A stretch of 64,000 nt of DNA. Origin: an uncultured Marinifilum sp. Its GTDB lineage: Bacteria > Bacteroidota > Bacteroidia > Bacteroidales > Marinifilaceae. Both the position numbers and the translations under genes were made by a program. Under the pieces are notes generated by a model. That model was not told where the DNA came from. It did no database searches and saw only the letters and a list, made by a program, of their open reading frames with translations. The first letter of the stretch is position 1; each line of letters opens with the position of its first letter. Of this stretch, positions 10,993 to 20,560 are shown one piece after another. The stretch lies in assembly GCF_963677195.1 (NCBI RefSeq), contig NZ_OY781918.1:3398923-3462922 (forward strand), read 5' to 3'.

Positions 10993-11334
10993 GCTAATAT
11001 CATTTTTGGATTATTTGCCTAATAATAGGAAACATTATTTTTTATGCTAAACTACAATAATATTGGGAATATCAATATTAAAAATTATATGAATTACTTC
11101 TGTTTATTATTGCACATATTTTTCACAAAATAAGCAATAACAGAATTTTAGCTAAGTCATAAAGTTTAATTTAGTTGTGCAATCGTTTTAATTATATTGT
11201 TAGTTATTTTTTTTAAGTAATCTCTAAATATTTTCTCTAATTTTAAAAGCTCATAAGTCCAATCTTATAAATTATTATCTCTATTTTTAATATCCCGCTA
11301 TGAAGGCGGTTTTACCCTCTAAATTAAATTAACT
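10993..11334. other. Intergenic region between two divergent genes
   Basis: AT-rich spacer that must hold the promoters of the patatin gene (leftward) and the antiporter (rightward). The only structure seen is an inverted repeat TAATATTG/CAATATTA at 11058-11065 and 11073-11080. No small gene is supported. Confidence 0.5.
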
Positions 11335-12930
11335 ATGGATCCTCTTTGGCTAGCTATTGCATTTTCTTTCGGACTACTTGTAAAATTAATTGGACTTCCC
11401 CCATTAATAGGATATCTATTAGCAGGATTTACCTTAAAATATTTTGGTGCCGAATCGAATGAATTAATTGAGAGTCTTTCCAATTTAGGAATAAGTCTTT
11501 TATTATTTACCATTGGTCTTAAGTTAAGTATAAAAGATCTCCTTCATAAGGAAATTTGGGGTGGAGCTTCAATACATCTTCTTTTGGTAAGCTTGCTAAT
11601 GGGTTTAATTTTATTTGGTTTAAGCTATAGTTCATTACATCTATTTACTGATTTTACATGGGAACAAGCCTTAATTATTGGTTTTGCACTTAGTTTTTCG
11701 AGCACCATTTATGCTGTTAAAATTTTAGAAGAAAAAAGTGAATTAAAATCGGCTTATGGTGTTCTATCAATAGGAATTTTGATAATTCAGGATATTTTTG
11801 CCGTTTTTTATATTGTATTGGTTGCGGGAAAACTTCCTTCTGTTTGGGCACTTGCTTTACCAGTTGTTTTTGTTTTGATACGTCCCTTATTATTTTTAAT
11901 ACTCGAAAAAATTGGTCATGGCGAAGTTTTAGTACTTTACGGATTTTTTCTGGCTTTAATAGTAGGAGCCGAACTCTTTAAATTTGTTGGTCTTAAAGCC
12001 GACTTAGGTGCTTTGGTAGTTGGTATTCTTATTTCAAATCATAAAAAAGCAAAAGAGCTGGCCGAATCTTTAATGAATTTCAAAGATATTTTCCTAATTG
12101 GTTTCTTCCTTTCTATTGGTTTAATGGGCTTCCCTGATTTTCAGATGCTACAAATAGCAATTATTTTAGCACTGGCAATTAATGTTAAAGCCATACTCTA
12201 TTTCTTTGTATTAACCCGATTTAAAGTTAGGGCAAGAACATCATTATTTACTTCCCTAACACTAGCCAACTTTAGCGAATTTGGATTAATAGTGGCTTCT
12301 ATTGCTGTTACAAAAAATTTAATTGCATCGGATTGGCTAGTAACCATTGCCATTGCTGTGGCAATTACATTTATTATTTCATCGCCACTTAATTCTCAGG
12401 CACATAAAATCTATTTTGGAATAAAAAAGCACCTTCGGAAATTTGAAACTAAAAGTCGTTTAATTTATGATAAAACTTTTGATATTGGCGATGCAGAAAT
12501 TTTAGTTTTTGGTATGGGTAAACTTGGTGTATCGGTATACGATCAGTTAAAAAAAATACATGGACAAAAGGTTCTTGGATTAGATTACAACTTTGATACT
12601 GTTCAAAAACTTAAAAAAGAAGGAAAAAATATCCAACAAGATGATGCAGCAGATGGTGAATTTTGGGAAAGTATTTTTTTAAAATCGAATTACAAGCAGG
12701 TAAAATTAATTATGCTATGCATGAATGATCATCAATCAAATATTTTTGCAGTAAAACAATTACAATCAACAAAATATAAAGGAAGAATTGCTGCAATAGC
12801 ACGATTCGAAGATGAACGAAGACAACTAGAAAAAATGAAAGTTGATGCTGTTTACGAAATCTATACCGAGGCAGGTTACGGATTTGCTAATCATGTATGC
12901 AGTTATATTGATATAGGTTGCAACAGGTAA
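11335..12930 (+). CDS. CPA2-family cation:proton antiporter with TrkA-N domain (KefB type)
   Basis: A 531-aa membrane protein with about 12 hydrophobic helices (residues 1-360) of the monovalent cation:proton antiporter-2 family, followed by a cytosolic Rossmann RCK/TrkA-N domain starting at DAEILVFGMGKLGVSVYDQL near residue 386. It probably exchanges K+ or Na+ for protons and senses a nucleotide or thiol ligand through the RCK domain. It is shorter than E. coli KefB (601 aa). No KefF/KefG ancillary gene lies nearby, so glutathione gating is not supported. It ends in a strong terminator. Confidence 0.88.
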   Translation: MDPLWLAIAFSFGLLVKLIGLPPLIGYLLAGFTLKYFGAESNELIESLSNLGISLLLFTIGLKLSIKDLLHKEIWGGASIHLLLVSLLMGLILFGLSYSSLHLFTDFTWEQALIIGFALSFSSTIYAVKILEEKSELKSAYGVLSIGILIIQDIFAVFYIVLVAGKLPSVWALALPVVFVLIRPLLFLILEKIGHGEVLVLYGFFLALIVGAELFKFVGLKADLGALVVGILISNHKKAKELAESLMNFKDIFLIGFFLSIGLMGFPDFQMLQIAIILALAINVKAILYFFVLTRFKVRARTSLFTSLTLANFSEFGLIVASIAVTKNLIASDWLVTIAIAVAITFIISSPLNSQAHKIYFGIKKHLRKFETKSRLIYDKTFDIGDAEILVFGMGKLGVSVYDQLKKIHGQKVLGLDYNFDTVQKLKKEGKNIQQDDAADGEFWESIFLKSNYKQVKLIMLCMNDHQSNIFAVKQLQSTKYKGRIAAIARFEDERRQLEKMKVDAVYEIYTEAGYGFANHVCSYIDIGCNR

Positions 12931-12962
12931 TTAGCAAACAATAATAATTGTCTTGTAATACT

Positions 12963-12995
12963 AAAAAAAGGATCAACAAAAGTTGATCCTTTTTT
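12963..12995 (+). terminator. Terminator of the antiporter gene
   Basis: GGATCAAC pairs with GTTGATCC around an AAAA loop, with a preceding A run and a following T run. A near-identical hairpin (GATCAAC/GTTGATC) occurs at 17877-17907, also directly before a tRNA-Leu gene. Confidence 0.85.
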
Positions 12996-12999
12996 ATGG

Positions 13000-13081
13000 T
13001 GCGGATGAAGGGACTCGAACCCCCACGCCTTACGGCACTAGATCCTAAGTCTAGCGCGGCTACCAATTACGCCACATCCGC
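13000..13081 (-). tRNA. tRNA-Leu (anticodon UAG), copy 1
   Basis: On the minus strand an 82-nt class II tRNA: acceptor GCGGATG pairing with CATCCGC plus discriminator A, D loop with AATTGGTAG, anticodon stem CTAGA/TCTAG around loop CTTAGGA (anticodon TAG), a long variable arm TGCCGTAAGGCG and T loop GGTTCGAGTCC. CCA is not encoded. An identical gene lies at 17909-17990. Confidence 0.96.
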
Positions 13082-13278
13082 TTTGCGTTAATTGCGATGC
13101 AAATATGAGTGATTTTTTCTTTTCAAACAAAATTTTTCAATAAAAAAATCTCGACACATCAGCATTTACGGGACATTCATTGCTTAAACTACTTGACAAA
13201 CAGAATTATCGATAAGAAAAATTATTTTATAAATAATTTTAAAACCAATAGTTTGATTTTTTATCAAAATTATAGATG

Positions 13279-14610
13279 CTAATATTGATTTCTACAAAAA
13301 AACCTGAGTATCAGGAATCCAATTAGACCTGACATAAACGATGCTATTAAAACAGCAAATTTTGCAAGATTTAAAACTTGAACATCGCTAAATGCTAATT
13401 GCGAAACAAAAAATGACATTGTAAAACCAATACCACCTAAAAAACCAATTCCTAAAATTTGTGACCAACAGATTTCTATTGGTTTTTGAGCTAATTTTAA
13501 TTGCACACTTAAATACGAGAACAAAAATATTCCTAAGGGTTTTCCAACAAACAATCCAAAAATGATTCCTAAAGAAATAGGCTGATCGATATTTGTAAGT
13601 AACTTGGAATCGATTAACACTCCTGCATTGGCAAAAGCAAATAAAGGAACAATTAAATAAGCAACCCAGGGATGATATAAATGTTCCAGCCTATGTAGTG
13701 GTGAAATAACTTCAATACAATTATTTCTAATAGCATATACCGACGACTGAACATGCTTTTCTTTAAACTCAATTTGTTTATCGTAAGTCGAATCGTCTAA
13801 TTGATTCATTATAATCACATTTGAACGAACAAACTCAAATATATTTCGATTGGCATGAGCAGGAATTGTAAAAGCAAGTAATATTCCGGCCAAAGTTGCA
13901 TGAACACCCGATTTTAAAAGCATGTACCAAAGAATAATACCTAGAATTAAAAAAATTGAAATATTGCGAACCCTAAGCAAGTTTATTAACCAAAGTAATG
14001 CATATATTCCTCCGCCGTAAAGTAAGTATAACCAATCAATTTCGCTGGTATAATACAGGGCAATTACAATAACAGCACCAATATCATCAACAATGGCAAT
14101 TGAGGTTAATAAAAGCTTTAAAGAAACCGGAATTCGTTTCCCTAGAAGAATTAAAATTCCCAAAGCAAAAGCAATATCGGTAGCCATGGGCACTCCCCAA
14201 CCATGAGTTCCGCTGCCGGTTAAATTAAGCGATACATAAAACAAGGCAGGAACTACCATTCCTCCAATGGCTGCAAAAATGGGAAGACTAGCTTTTCGCA
14301 TAGATGATAATCCGCCAGTTAAAAGCTCTCGTTTTATTTCCAGTCCAACAACAAAGAAAAACACTGCCATTAAACCATCGTTAATCCAGTGAATAATAGT
14401 TTTTGATAATTCCCAACTTCCAAAATGCAAACCAAAATATCCTTGCCAATAGGCAATAAATGATTCTCCTTGAGAAGAGTTTGCTATAAAAATTGCCAGA
14501 ATTGTAAAAAACATTAACACAATACCACCAAATGCTTCTAGTCTAACAAATTCTACCAATGGATCTTTTATTCTATCGAATATTCTCTTACGCTTTAAAA
14601 ATTGAATCAT
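13279..14610 (-). CDS. nhaA: Na+/H+ antiporter NhaA
   Basis: A 443-aa NhaA-type antiporter that expels Na+ in exchange for protons at alkaline pH. The core ion-binding segment is intact: MATDIAFALGILILLGKRIP and AIVDDIGAVIVIALYYT carry the paired aspartates of TM4/TM5. The VVGLEIKRELLTGGL stretch is the usual TM2-3 loop. About twelve hydrophobic helices are visible, with a family-typical hydrophilic insertion (DDSTYDKQIEFKEKHVQS) between the halves. It lies next to a two-component pair on the same strand, separated by about 100 bp from it. Confidence 0.95.
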   Translation of the reverse strand: MIQFLKRKRIFDRIKDPLVEFVRLEAFGGIVLMFFTILAIFIANSSQGESFIAYWQGYFGLHFGSWELSKTIIHWINDGLMAVFFFVVGLEIKRELLTGGLSSMRKASLPIFAAIGGMVVPALFYVSLNLTGSGTHGWGVPMATDIAFALGILILLGKRIPVSLKLLLTSIAIVDDIGAVIVIALYYTSEIDWLYLLYGGGIYALLWLINLLRVRNISIFLILGIILWYMLLKSGVHATLAGILLAFTIPAHANRNIFEFVRSNVIIMNQLDDSTYDKQIEFKEKHVQSSVYAIRNNCIEVISPLHRLEHLYHPWVAYLIVPLFAFANAGVLIDSKLLTNIDQPISLGIIFGLFVGKPLGIFLFSYLSVQLKLAQKPIEICWSQILGIGFLGGIGFTMSFFVSQLAFSDVQVLNLAKFAVLIASFMSGLIGFLILRFFCRNQY

Positions 14611-14709
14611 TATATTCTTTCTTAGTTAATAAGGATGCAAAAATATAGGTCAGTACAAATTCTAACAATGGGGAAATCCCTACTTTTACAACCGATAAGT
14701 GTATTGAAA

Positions 14710-15363
14710 TTAATTTTTAATTAAACGATGTTTGAATGCATAAATTACCAAATTAATTGAATTGTATGTTCCTGTTTTCTGAAACAAACTACTCTTATGT
14801 TTTTCGATGGTTTTGGGACTTAAATAAGTTTGTTCGGCAATTTCTTTATTTCCTAATCCTTTGCAAATTAAGTTTAAAACTTCAGTTTCGCGTTCGGTAA
14901 AACTTGGTAAATCTTGTTTTTTTCTCTTTCGTTCCTGAATTGTATTAAGCTTATCCGAAAGTAGATCAATAATATCTTTGGAAAAATAATTTCCACCCGA
15001 ATTTACTTTATTAATTGCTTCCTCAAACTCATCTATTTCGGCACTTTTTAACATGTAAGCTTCTACTCCTGCCATCAACATTTGTTCAAGATAATCATCA
15101 TCTAAAAACGTGGTAAGTGCAATAATTTTTAAATCAGGGAATTGCTCTAAAGCTTTTTGAGTAGCTTCTACACCATTAATCTTTGGCATATTTATATCCA
15201 TAAAAATAAGATCGGGAGAATAAGTTTTTAGGAGCTCCAATAATTCTCTTCCATCCGATGCTTCACCAATTATTTCAACATACTGAAAACTCTGAAGTAA
15301 CAATCGGAAACCATCTCTAAAAATTTTATGATCATCTACTAATATTACTTTAATTGATTTCAT
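14710..15363 (-). CDS. NarL/LuxR-family response regulator
   Basis: A 217-aa two-component response regulator. The receiver domain (residues 1-125) has the acidic pair in VDDHKIFRDG and the phospho-accepting Asp in LIFMDINMPK. The C-terminal LuxR helix-turn-helix is FTERETEVLNLICKGLGNKEIAEQTYLSPKTIEKHK. It overlaps the 3' end of the histidine kinase by 14 bases, so the two are translationally coupled. Target genes are unknown; the adjacent nhaA and the small secreted protein at 16837 are candidates by position only. Confidence 0.93.
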   Translation of the reverse strand: MKSIKVILVDDHKIFRDGFRLLLQSFQYVEIIGEASDGRELLELLKTYSPDLIFMDINMPKINGVEATQKALEQFPDLKIIALTTFLDDDYLEQMLMAGVEAYMLKSAEIDEFEEAINKVNSGGNYFSKDIIDLLSDKLNTIQERKRKKQDLPSFTERETEVLNLICKGLGNKEIAEQTYLSPKTIEKHKSSLFQKTGTYNSINLVIYAFKHRLIKN

Positions 15364-16612
15364 TTGTATGTTTTATTGTATTTATATTAAACTTAATTTC
15401 TATAAAAAACCCCTTTCCTGGCCTACTTTTAATATTAAGTTTTCCTCCAATTGAGCTAATTCTATCTGTAATGTTCTTTAAGCCCATTCCCCCACTTTCA
15501 CTATTATTTATTTTTGCAGAATCAAATCCGATTCCATTATCCGAATATTTTATTAAAATGGTTTTGTATCCCGATAAAATAAGATGAGCCTCGCTTGCCT
15601 TTGCATGTCTTAAACTGTTATTTATTAACTCATTACATATTCTATAAACAATAACTTCTGTACTTTTTAAAGGCATTCCGCTTAAATTGTCTGTATTTAC
15701 AGTTAAATTTAGTTTTCCTAATTTATTAATTTTACCTGAAAGTTTTTCTAACGACTCGCTCAAATTATATCGATTTAATACCGATGGATTTAAATTATTA
15801 ATTACCTCTTCTACAGTTTCTAAAGCTTGTTTCGATAGCGATGAAATTTGATTTAATTTGACAAGAGCTTCAGGTTCCTTTTTAAATTCTTTAGCTAGTA
15901 TTTTTCCATAAATTCCAATACTAGAAAGCAAAGCACCCAAGCCATCGTGCAAATCCATTGCAATTCTTCTTCGTTCTCTTTGTTCTACTTTCATTGTGTT
16001 TCGAACTAAGTCGGCATTTATTTTAATTAAATTATTCGTTAAACGGATAATTAAAAGTAAACTTACTATCAAAATTATAAATATCGCCAACAGCAAAATA
16101 AATATCTCTTGCTTTAGTCTCGAATTTGTCTCATTTATAAACAGATGTAAACTTTTCTCATAGTCGGTAAAATACTGTTCAAATTGATCAAAAGATGTAT
16201 TAATACTTAGACCATCATTATATTTTTTTATTTTATTTTCCAGATTCGAAATACTTTGTTTAAGTCTTGATAAATCAGATAATATTAGCTTTTCCTGATT
16301 AGAAGTATAGGTACGAAAATCTGTTATCATTCTCTCCACATCAATAATATAAAGTTTTGATTTTTTCAAATACCATTGACTCGAATCTAAACTCTCTTTA
16401 ATGTTGATTTGCAAATAATTATCTAAGTTAATTCTTGCATCAAGAACCTTAATTTCAATTTTTTCAGATTTTTCAACCAATTTGATATGTGCCTTATCAA
16501 GACAGGCACTAAAATGAAATGTATAGATTATACCACCAAAAGAAAAAAAGCTGAATAAAACCAGTACACTTATTATTTTCTGTTTAATTATAAAATTTTT
16601 GCTGATACTCAT
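15350..16612 (-). CDS. HisKA_3 (NarX-type) sensor histidine kinase
   Basis: A 420-aa membrane sensor kinase, partner of the regulator at 14710. The N terminus has a membrane helix (residues 12-32), a helical extracytoplasmic sensor of about 135 residues, then a second helix (about 168-190). The HisKA_3 dimerisation helix RRRIAMDLHDGLGALLSSIG supplies the phospho-accepting histidine. The ATPase domain has NELINNSLRHA (N box), DNGIGFD and GGMGLKNITDR. The sensor is predicted to be a four-helix bundle, as in chemoreceptor-like or CHASE3-like inputs; the ligand cannot be read from sequence. Confidence 0.9.
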   Translation of the reverse strand: MSISKNFIIKQKIISVLVLFSFFSFGGIIYTFHFSACLDKAHIKLVEKSEKIEIKVLDARINLDNYLQINIKESLDSSQWYLKKSKLYIIDVERMITDFRTYTSNQEKLILSDLSRLKQSISNLENKIKKYNDGLSINTSFDQFEQYFTDYEKSLHLFINETNSRLKQEIFILLLAIFIILIVSLLLIIRLTNNLIKINADLVRNTMKVEQRERRRIAMDLHDGLGALLSSIGIYGKILAKEFKKEPEALVKLNQISSLSKQALETVEEVINNLNPSVLNRYNLSESLEKLSGKINKLGKLNLTVNTDNLSGMPLKSTEVIVYRICNELINNSLRHAKASEAHLILSGYKTILIKYSDNGIGFDSAKINNSESGGMGLKNITDRISSIGGKLNIKSRPGKGFFIEIKFNINTIKHTNEIN

Positions 16613-16805
16613 AAGTTTTGATTACTGCGACAATAAACAAATTTAAGAATATAATTTATGTACAAATTTTGAATTAGGCTATTTAGATCTACAATAAAAA
16701 ATACAAATTCATTTTTTTGCTAATCGACACTAATTTATTATCATAATAACACAACTTTTTTTATATTTTTAACAAAAAATAAATGTTTTAAAAGGTTTTT
16801 TTTGA

Positions 16806-16813
16806 TATATTTG
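16806..16813 (+). promoter_or_regulatory. Putative -7 box of the small secreted protein gene
   Basis: TATATTTG fits TAnnTTTG exactly and lies 23 bp upstream of the ATG at 16837. The -33 region is T-rich but lacks a perfect TTTG. Confidence 0.45.
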
Positions 16814-16836
16814 TTCTTTAGTCTAAAAAGATATTA

Positions 16837-17124
16837 ATGAAAAAGACACTTGTAATTATTTTGCTCTCAATGGTATTTTTATCGCTTCCGGTGATAATGA
16901 AATACCATAAATTTGAGTGCGATTTAGCGATTGGACTTTTCGAGACTAATAATGAAAGCTCTGAATTATCTGATAAAAATGATAATGAAGAAGCTGAAGA
17001 TATTAATATGAGTATTGTTTTATCTAAAATTTTACCATTAAAAAGTAAAAGCGAATTATTTCTTAAAATATTCGAAATTATCGATCCTTCAAAAGATGTG
17101 GATTCACCACCACCACGGCAGTAG
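16837..17124 (+). CDS. Small exported or membrane-tethered protein, function unknown
   Basis: A 95-aa protein opening with MKKTLVIILLSMVFLSLPVIM, a signal peptide or single membrane anchor. The rest is acidic in the middle (SSELSDKNDNEEAEDIN) and ends SPPPRQ. No family is recognised. A good -7 box lies just upstream, and it is divergent from the sensor kinase operon, so it may belong to that regulon. A real gene is likely but not certain. Confidence 0.55.
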   Translation: MKKTLVIILLSMVFLSLPVIMKYHKFECDLAIGLFETNNESSELSDKNDNEEAEDINMSIVLSKILPLKSKSELFLKIFEIIDPSKDVDSPPPRQ

Positions 17125-17238
17125 AAATTCTTTATGAGCTTATTTTCTTAGCTCAATGTTCAGTATCCCTAATTTTATAAAAAAAGAATATTATCTGTTT
17201 GTTTAAAAGTTTTAAGCAAAGCAATTTTTAGTTTATAA

Positions 17239-17865
17239 ATGAAAAAACATTTTGAACGCAAAAATCGCAGATCGCGAGTTTTGCTGCTACATCAATATTA
17301 TACCTATACAGGTTTTTATCAATTTATTATCGAAAGTCTTAAAAAAGTAATATTACCATTTGCTTTACTTATTTCTGCATTATTATTTATCGATTATTTT
17401 ATACTCGATCTTAACACCATATTTACAGAAAAAACAAAAGACTATTCGCGATTAGGAGTATTCTCTCTCTTTTTTGTTTCAGAATCTATTTTAGGTTTAA
17501 TTCCTCCCGAACTTTTCATAGCTTGGATAAAGACACTTCCAAATCCTGTAGTTCACTTATCATTTTTAGCTCTTCTCTCCTATTTAGGGGGTTGTGTATC
17601 TTATTTTATTGGAAAAGGAGTAGTTAAATTTCCATCTTTTAAGCAAGCTATTGAAGGGAAAATGAATAAACATATTGTTCATTTGAAAAAATGGGGCGGA
17701 TTTTTAATAATTATTGGTGCCCTGCTTCCTATTCCCTTTTCGATGGTAAGTATTGCATCGGGAATGATAAATTACAAATTAAGCAAGTACTTGCTTTTTG
17801 GGCTATTTCGTTTCTTAAGATTTTACTTATTTGCAATTGCAATTTTTCGTTTAATGAAAAGTTGA
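17239..17865 (+). CDS. VTT-domain (SNARE-associated/DedA-like) membrane protein
   Basis: A 208-aa inner-membrane protein with about five hydrophobic helices and a VTT-type core: a re-entrant segment FFVSESILGLIPPELFIAWI and the later GGFLIIIGALLPIPFSMVSIASGMINY. DedA/VTT proteins act as lipid scramblases or flippases and affect membrane potential; which lipid this one moves cannot be told. The N terminus is basic (KKHFERKNRRSRVLLLHQYY). It ends just before a terminator hairpin and the second tRNA-Leu copy. Confidence 0.75.
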   Translation: MKKHFERKNRRSRVLLLHQYYTYTGFYQFIIESLKKVILPFALLISALLFIDYFILDLNTIFTEKTKDYSRLGVFSLFFVSESILGLIPPELFIAWIKTLPNPVVHLSFLALLSYLGGCVSYFIGKGVVKFPSFKQAIEGKMNKHIVHLKKWGGFLIIIGALLPIPFSMVSIASGMINYKLSKYLLFGLFRFLRFYLFAIAIFRLMKS

Positions 17866-17876
17866 ATTGCATAAAA

Positions 17877-17907
17877 AAAAAGATCAACAAAAGTTGATCT
17901 TTTTTTT
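17877..17907 (+). terminator. Terminator after the VTT-domain gene
   Basis: GATCAAC/GTTGATC stem with AAAA loop, long A run before and T run after. It is a close copy of the hairpin at 12963-12995 and again abuts a tRNA-Leu gene. Confidence 0.85.
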
Positions 17908-17908
17908 G

Positions 17909-17990
17909 TGCGGATGAAGGGACTCGAACCCCCACGCCTTACGGCACTAGATCCTAAGTCTAGCGCGGCTACCAATTACGCCACATCCGC
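17909..17990 (-). tRNA. tRNA-Leu (anticodon UAG), copy 2
   Basis: Identical over 82 nt to the tRNA at 13000-13081, with the same TAG anticodon in loop CTTAGGA and the same variable arm. Flanking similarity extends about 30 bp on each side, including a shared promoter-like CAAATATG on the right. Confidence 0.96.
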
Positions 17991-18150
17991 CTTGCGTTAA
18001 TTGCAGTACAAATATGATACTTTTTTCTATTGCTTCCAAATATTTTAAATGTAAAAAAATCTCTGCAAGTCGCTATTCATAGTGCTTTCATCAATAATAA
18101 ACTGATTAACAGAGAGAAATAAATATTAAATTTTATTAATATTTTTTTCT

Positions 18151-18519
18151 TTACTTCTCTGCTGCTAACAATTCAATTGGTTCCATTATAAATACACCAA
18201 AACAATCATGTCCATCGTGACTATGACCTACAATCTGATTTTGAGTATTTAATACTCCCTCCCAAGTATCTAAGTTATATTCAAATTGCTTTTCAACATC
18301 TAATAATTCCACTTTAGTTCCTGTTACAGAAAAATTTGTACCATCAAAACATCCTGCAACATGTTGCTCTACCCTAAAAGGAGTTTCTTCCTCTATTCGT
18401 TCTGTATAAACAACTACTCCACTTAATTTATCACCATTCTGAGTAAATTCGGCAAAACCTTCATCTTTACCAAAACCAAAATCCTCATTGAACGACCATC
18501 GGCCAGTAATATTTCTCAT
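18151..18519 (-). CDS. Hypothetical protein, beta-strand-rich
   Basis: A 122-aa protein starting MRNITGRWSFNEDFGFGKDEG. Alternating hydrophobic strands, a GRWSFNED opening and repeated T/V-rich strands suggest a small beta-barrel of the lipocalin or avidin type, but that is only a fold guess. There is no signal peptide, so it is probably cytosolic. It carries HSHDGHDCFG near the C terminus, a possible metal-binding cluster. No neighbour suggests a role. Confidence 0.6.
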   Translation of the reverse strand: MRNITGRWSFNEDFGFGKDEGFAEFTQNGDKLSGVVVYTERIEEETPFRVEQHVAGCFDGTNFSVTGTKVELLDVEKQFEYNLDTWEGVLNTQNQIVGHSHDGHDCFGVFIMEPIELLAAEK

Positions 18520-18570
18520 TTTTATGTTTTAAAATCATTTCTAAAATTAAAACAAAAGTAGAAACAATAA

Positions 18571-18780
18571 TTAGTTTAGACTAAAATCGATCTCTAGTTT
18601 TGTAAAATTACGAGATTTCTTATTTAATCTGCGAATGCATAATCTTTTGAGATCTTCCAATTCTCCTTTGTGTAATATAAAATTACAAGCTCCACCACCT
18701 ATTTGAATTAATATTTTTCGGTAATACGGAGCATTAACATTTTCTTTTTCTATTTCCTCTCCATTTAAAGCGTGCACATA
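18571..18780 (-). CDS. Small hypothetical protein with unclear start
   Basis: The frame encodes about 70 residues from GTG 18780 (or 68 from the ATG at 18777) ending LNKKSRNFTKLEIDFSLN. The open frame continues upstream to about 18845 without an ATG, and those extra 20-odd codons (HLEFNNININFSNESKYHQF) look as protein-like as the rest. Either a GTG or rare ATT start is used, or the 5' end has decayed. No family is recognised. It lies 51 bp upstream of the hypothetical gene at 18151, on the same strand. Confidence 0.4.
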   Translation of the reverse strand, partial: YVHALNGEEIEKENVNAPYYRKILIQIGGGACNFILHKGELEDLKRLCIRRLNKKSRNFTKLEIDFSLN

Positions 18781-19141
18781 ATCAGCAAATTGATGATACT
18801 TGCTTTCGTTTGAAAAGTTGATGTTAATATTATTAAATTCTAAATGAATTGATTAACAGGAATCGCATTTGAAAACTGATCCGTTTGATGTTCTATTATA
18901 TACCATATCTATCTGTTATTTTTAATGTATATACAAATTTAAAATCTAAGTTATTGATTGACAATACCTATAATTAGTGATTTTTAATGCAAATATGAAG
19001 AATTAACTAAGACAGCAATATTTCTATGTGAATACTCTTCGATAATTTTAAATTCTTAATCCTAATTCATAATTCTCACTTATCTTTGTAAACTTAAATA
19101 CTGAAAAGTATTATTGTTTATTCGTAAATATTCATTGTATC
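18781..19141. other. Intergenic region upstream of mnmE
   Basis: AT-rich spacer holding the mnmE promoter and possibly the 5' end of the small gene at 18571. Nothing else is supported. Confidence 0.4.
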
Positions 19142-20539
19142 ATGATCGATCAATCAACTATATGTGCAATATCAACGGCTCCGGGAAATGGAGCTATTGC
19201 AATTGTGCGTCTTTCTGGTAAAAATGCCATAGAAATTTGTGAAAAAGTATTTCATTCGGTAAAAAATAAATCTCTTAGTGCACAAAAGGCCAATACTGTG
19301 CATTTTGGCACTATTCAGGATAATAATGAAATTATCGACGAAGTATTGGTAAGTCTATTTAAAGCACCACACTCTTATACGGGTGAAAATAGTATTGAAA
19401 TTGCATGTCATGGAGCTCCTTTTATCCAACATCGTATTTTGCAGACTTTAATTAAAAATGGGGCCCGCACCGCTAAGCCAGGAGAGTTTACTCAGCGTGC
19501 TTTTCTAAATGGAAAAATGGATCTTTCTCAGGCCGAGGCTGTTGCCGATTTAATTGCTTCAAACTCTGCGGCCGCTCATAAAGTGGCTTTGCAACAAATG
19601 CGAGGCGGTTTTTCTAACGAAATAGCTAACTTAAGAGAACGACTTCTTAATTTTATTTCTTTAATTGAGTTAGAACTAGATTTTGGTGAAGAAGACGTTC
19701 AATTTGCCGATCGTACACAATTAACCAATCTGGTTAACGAAATACAGGGACTAATTCAAAAACTTGTTAATTCTTTCGAATTGGGGAATGTAATTAAGAA
19801 CGGTGTTCCTGTTGCGATAGTTGGAAATACAAATGTTGGCAAATCAACTCTTTTAAACGCTCTTTTAAATGAAGATAGAGCTATTGTTTCTGATATTGAA
19901 GGAACAACTCGCGATGTAATTGAAGATACCATCAACCTGGGCGGAATCACTTTTAGATTTATCGATACAGCAGGTATTCGAACTACTAAAGATCGTATTG
20001 AAAGCATGGGAATTGAACGTACCTACAGTAAGATGAGACAAGCCCAAATAGTAATGCTTTTGGTAGATGCTGATAAAGATATTTATCAGTTAAACGAATC
20101 GATTACTGCTGTAAACAGAACTATTAATAGAGAAACTCAACATCTTGTTGTTTGTATCAACAAAATTGATTTGATTGAAAATCCGCAAGAAATTGCCAAA
20201 AATTTATTAGGTCTGGAAACAGAAGATAAAGTGATGCTTATTTCGGCCAAACAGAAACAAAATATCGATGCTTTAACCAAAGAATTACTAAAATCGGTTA
20301 ATATGGCTAAAGTAAACGAACAAGATGTAATCGTTACCAACATTCGTCATTTCGAAGCTCTTAAAAATGCATTAGGAAGCATCGATAGAGTTAACAATGG
20401 CTTAGAAAGCCAAATTCCTACCGATTTTCTCGCTCAGGACATACGCGAGTGTCTTCATTTTCTTGGAGAAATTACTGGTGACATATCAACAGATGAAGTT
20501 TTAGGCAATATCTTTAAGAACTTTTGTATCGGAAAGTAA
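19142..20539 (+). CDS. mnmE: tRNA uridine-5-carboxymethylaminomethyl modification GTPase
   Basis: A 465-aa MnmE/TrmE GTPase that, with MnmG, installs the cmnm5 group at wobble uridine 34 of several tRNAs. It has an N-terminal tetrahydrofolate-binding domain (STICAISTAPGNGAIAIVRLSG), the helical domain, and an inserted G domain with G1 GNTNVGKST, switch SDIEGTTRD, G3 DTAGIR and G4 NKID. It ends with the conserved FCIGK that supplies the catalytic cysteine. The length is standard. The 3' end borders the mobile island, but the gene is intact. Confidence 0.97.
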   Translation: MIDQSTICAISTAPGNGAIAIVRLSGKNAIEICEKVFHSVKNKSLSAQKANTVHFGTIQDNNEIIDEVLVSLFKAPHSYTGENSIEIACHGAPFIQHRILQTLIKNGARTAKPGEFTQRAFLNGKMDLSQAEAVADLIASNSAAAHKVALQQMRGGFSNEIANLRERLLNFISLIELELDFGEEDVQFADRTQLTNLVNEIQGLIQKLVNSFELGNVIKNGVPVAIVGNTNVGKSTLLNALLNEDRAIVSDIEGTTRDVIEDTINLGGITFRFIDTAGIRTTKDRIESMGIERTYSKMRQAQIVMLLVDADKDIYQLNESITAVNRTINRETQHLVVCINKIDLIENPQEIAKNLLGLETEDKVMLISAKQKQNIDALTKELLKSVNMAKVNEQDVIVTNIRHFEALKNALGSIDRVNNGLESQIPTDFLAQDIRECLHFLGEITGDISTDEVLGNIFKNFCIGK

Positions 20540-20560
20540 CCTGTACCGCCTAACAATACA

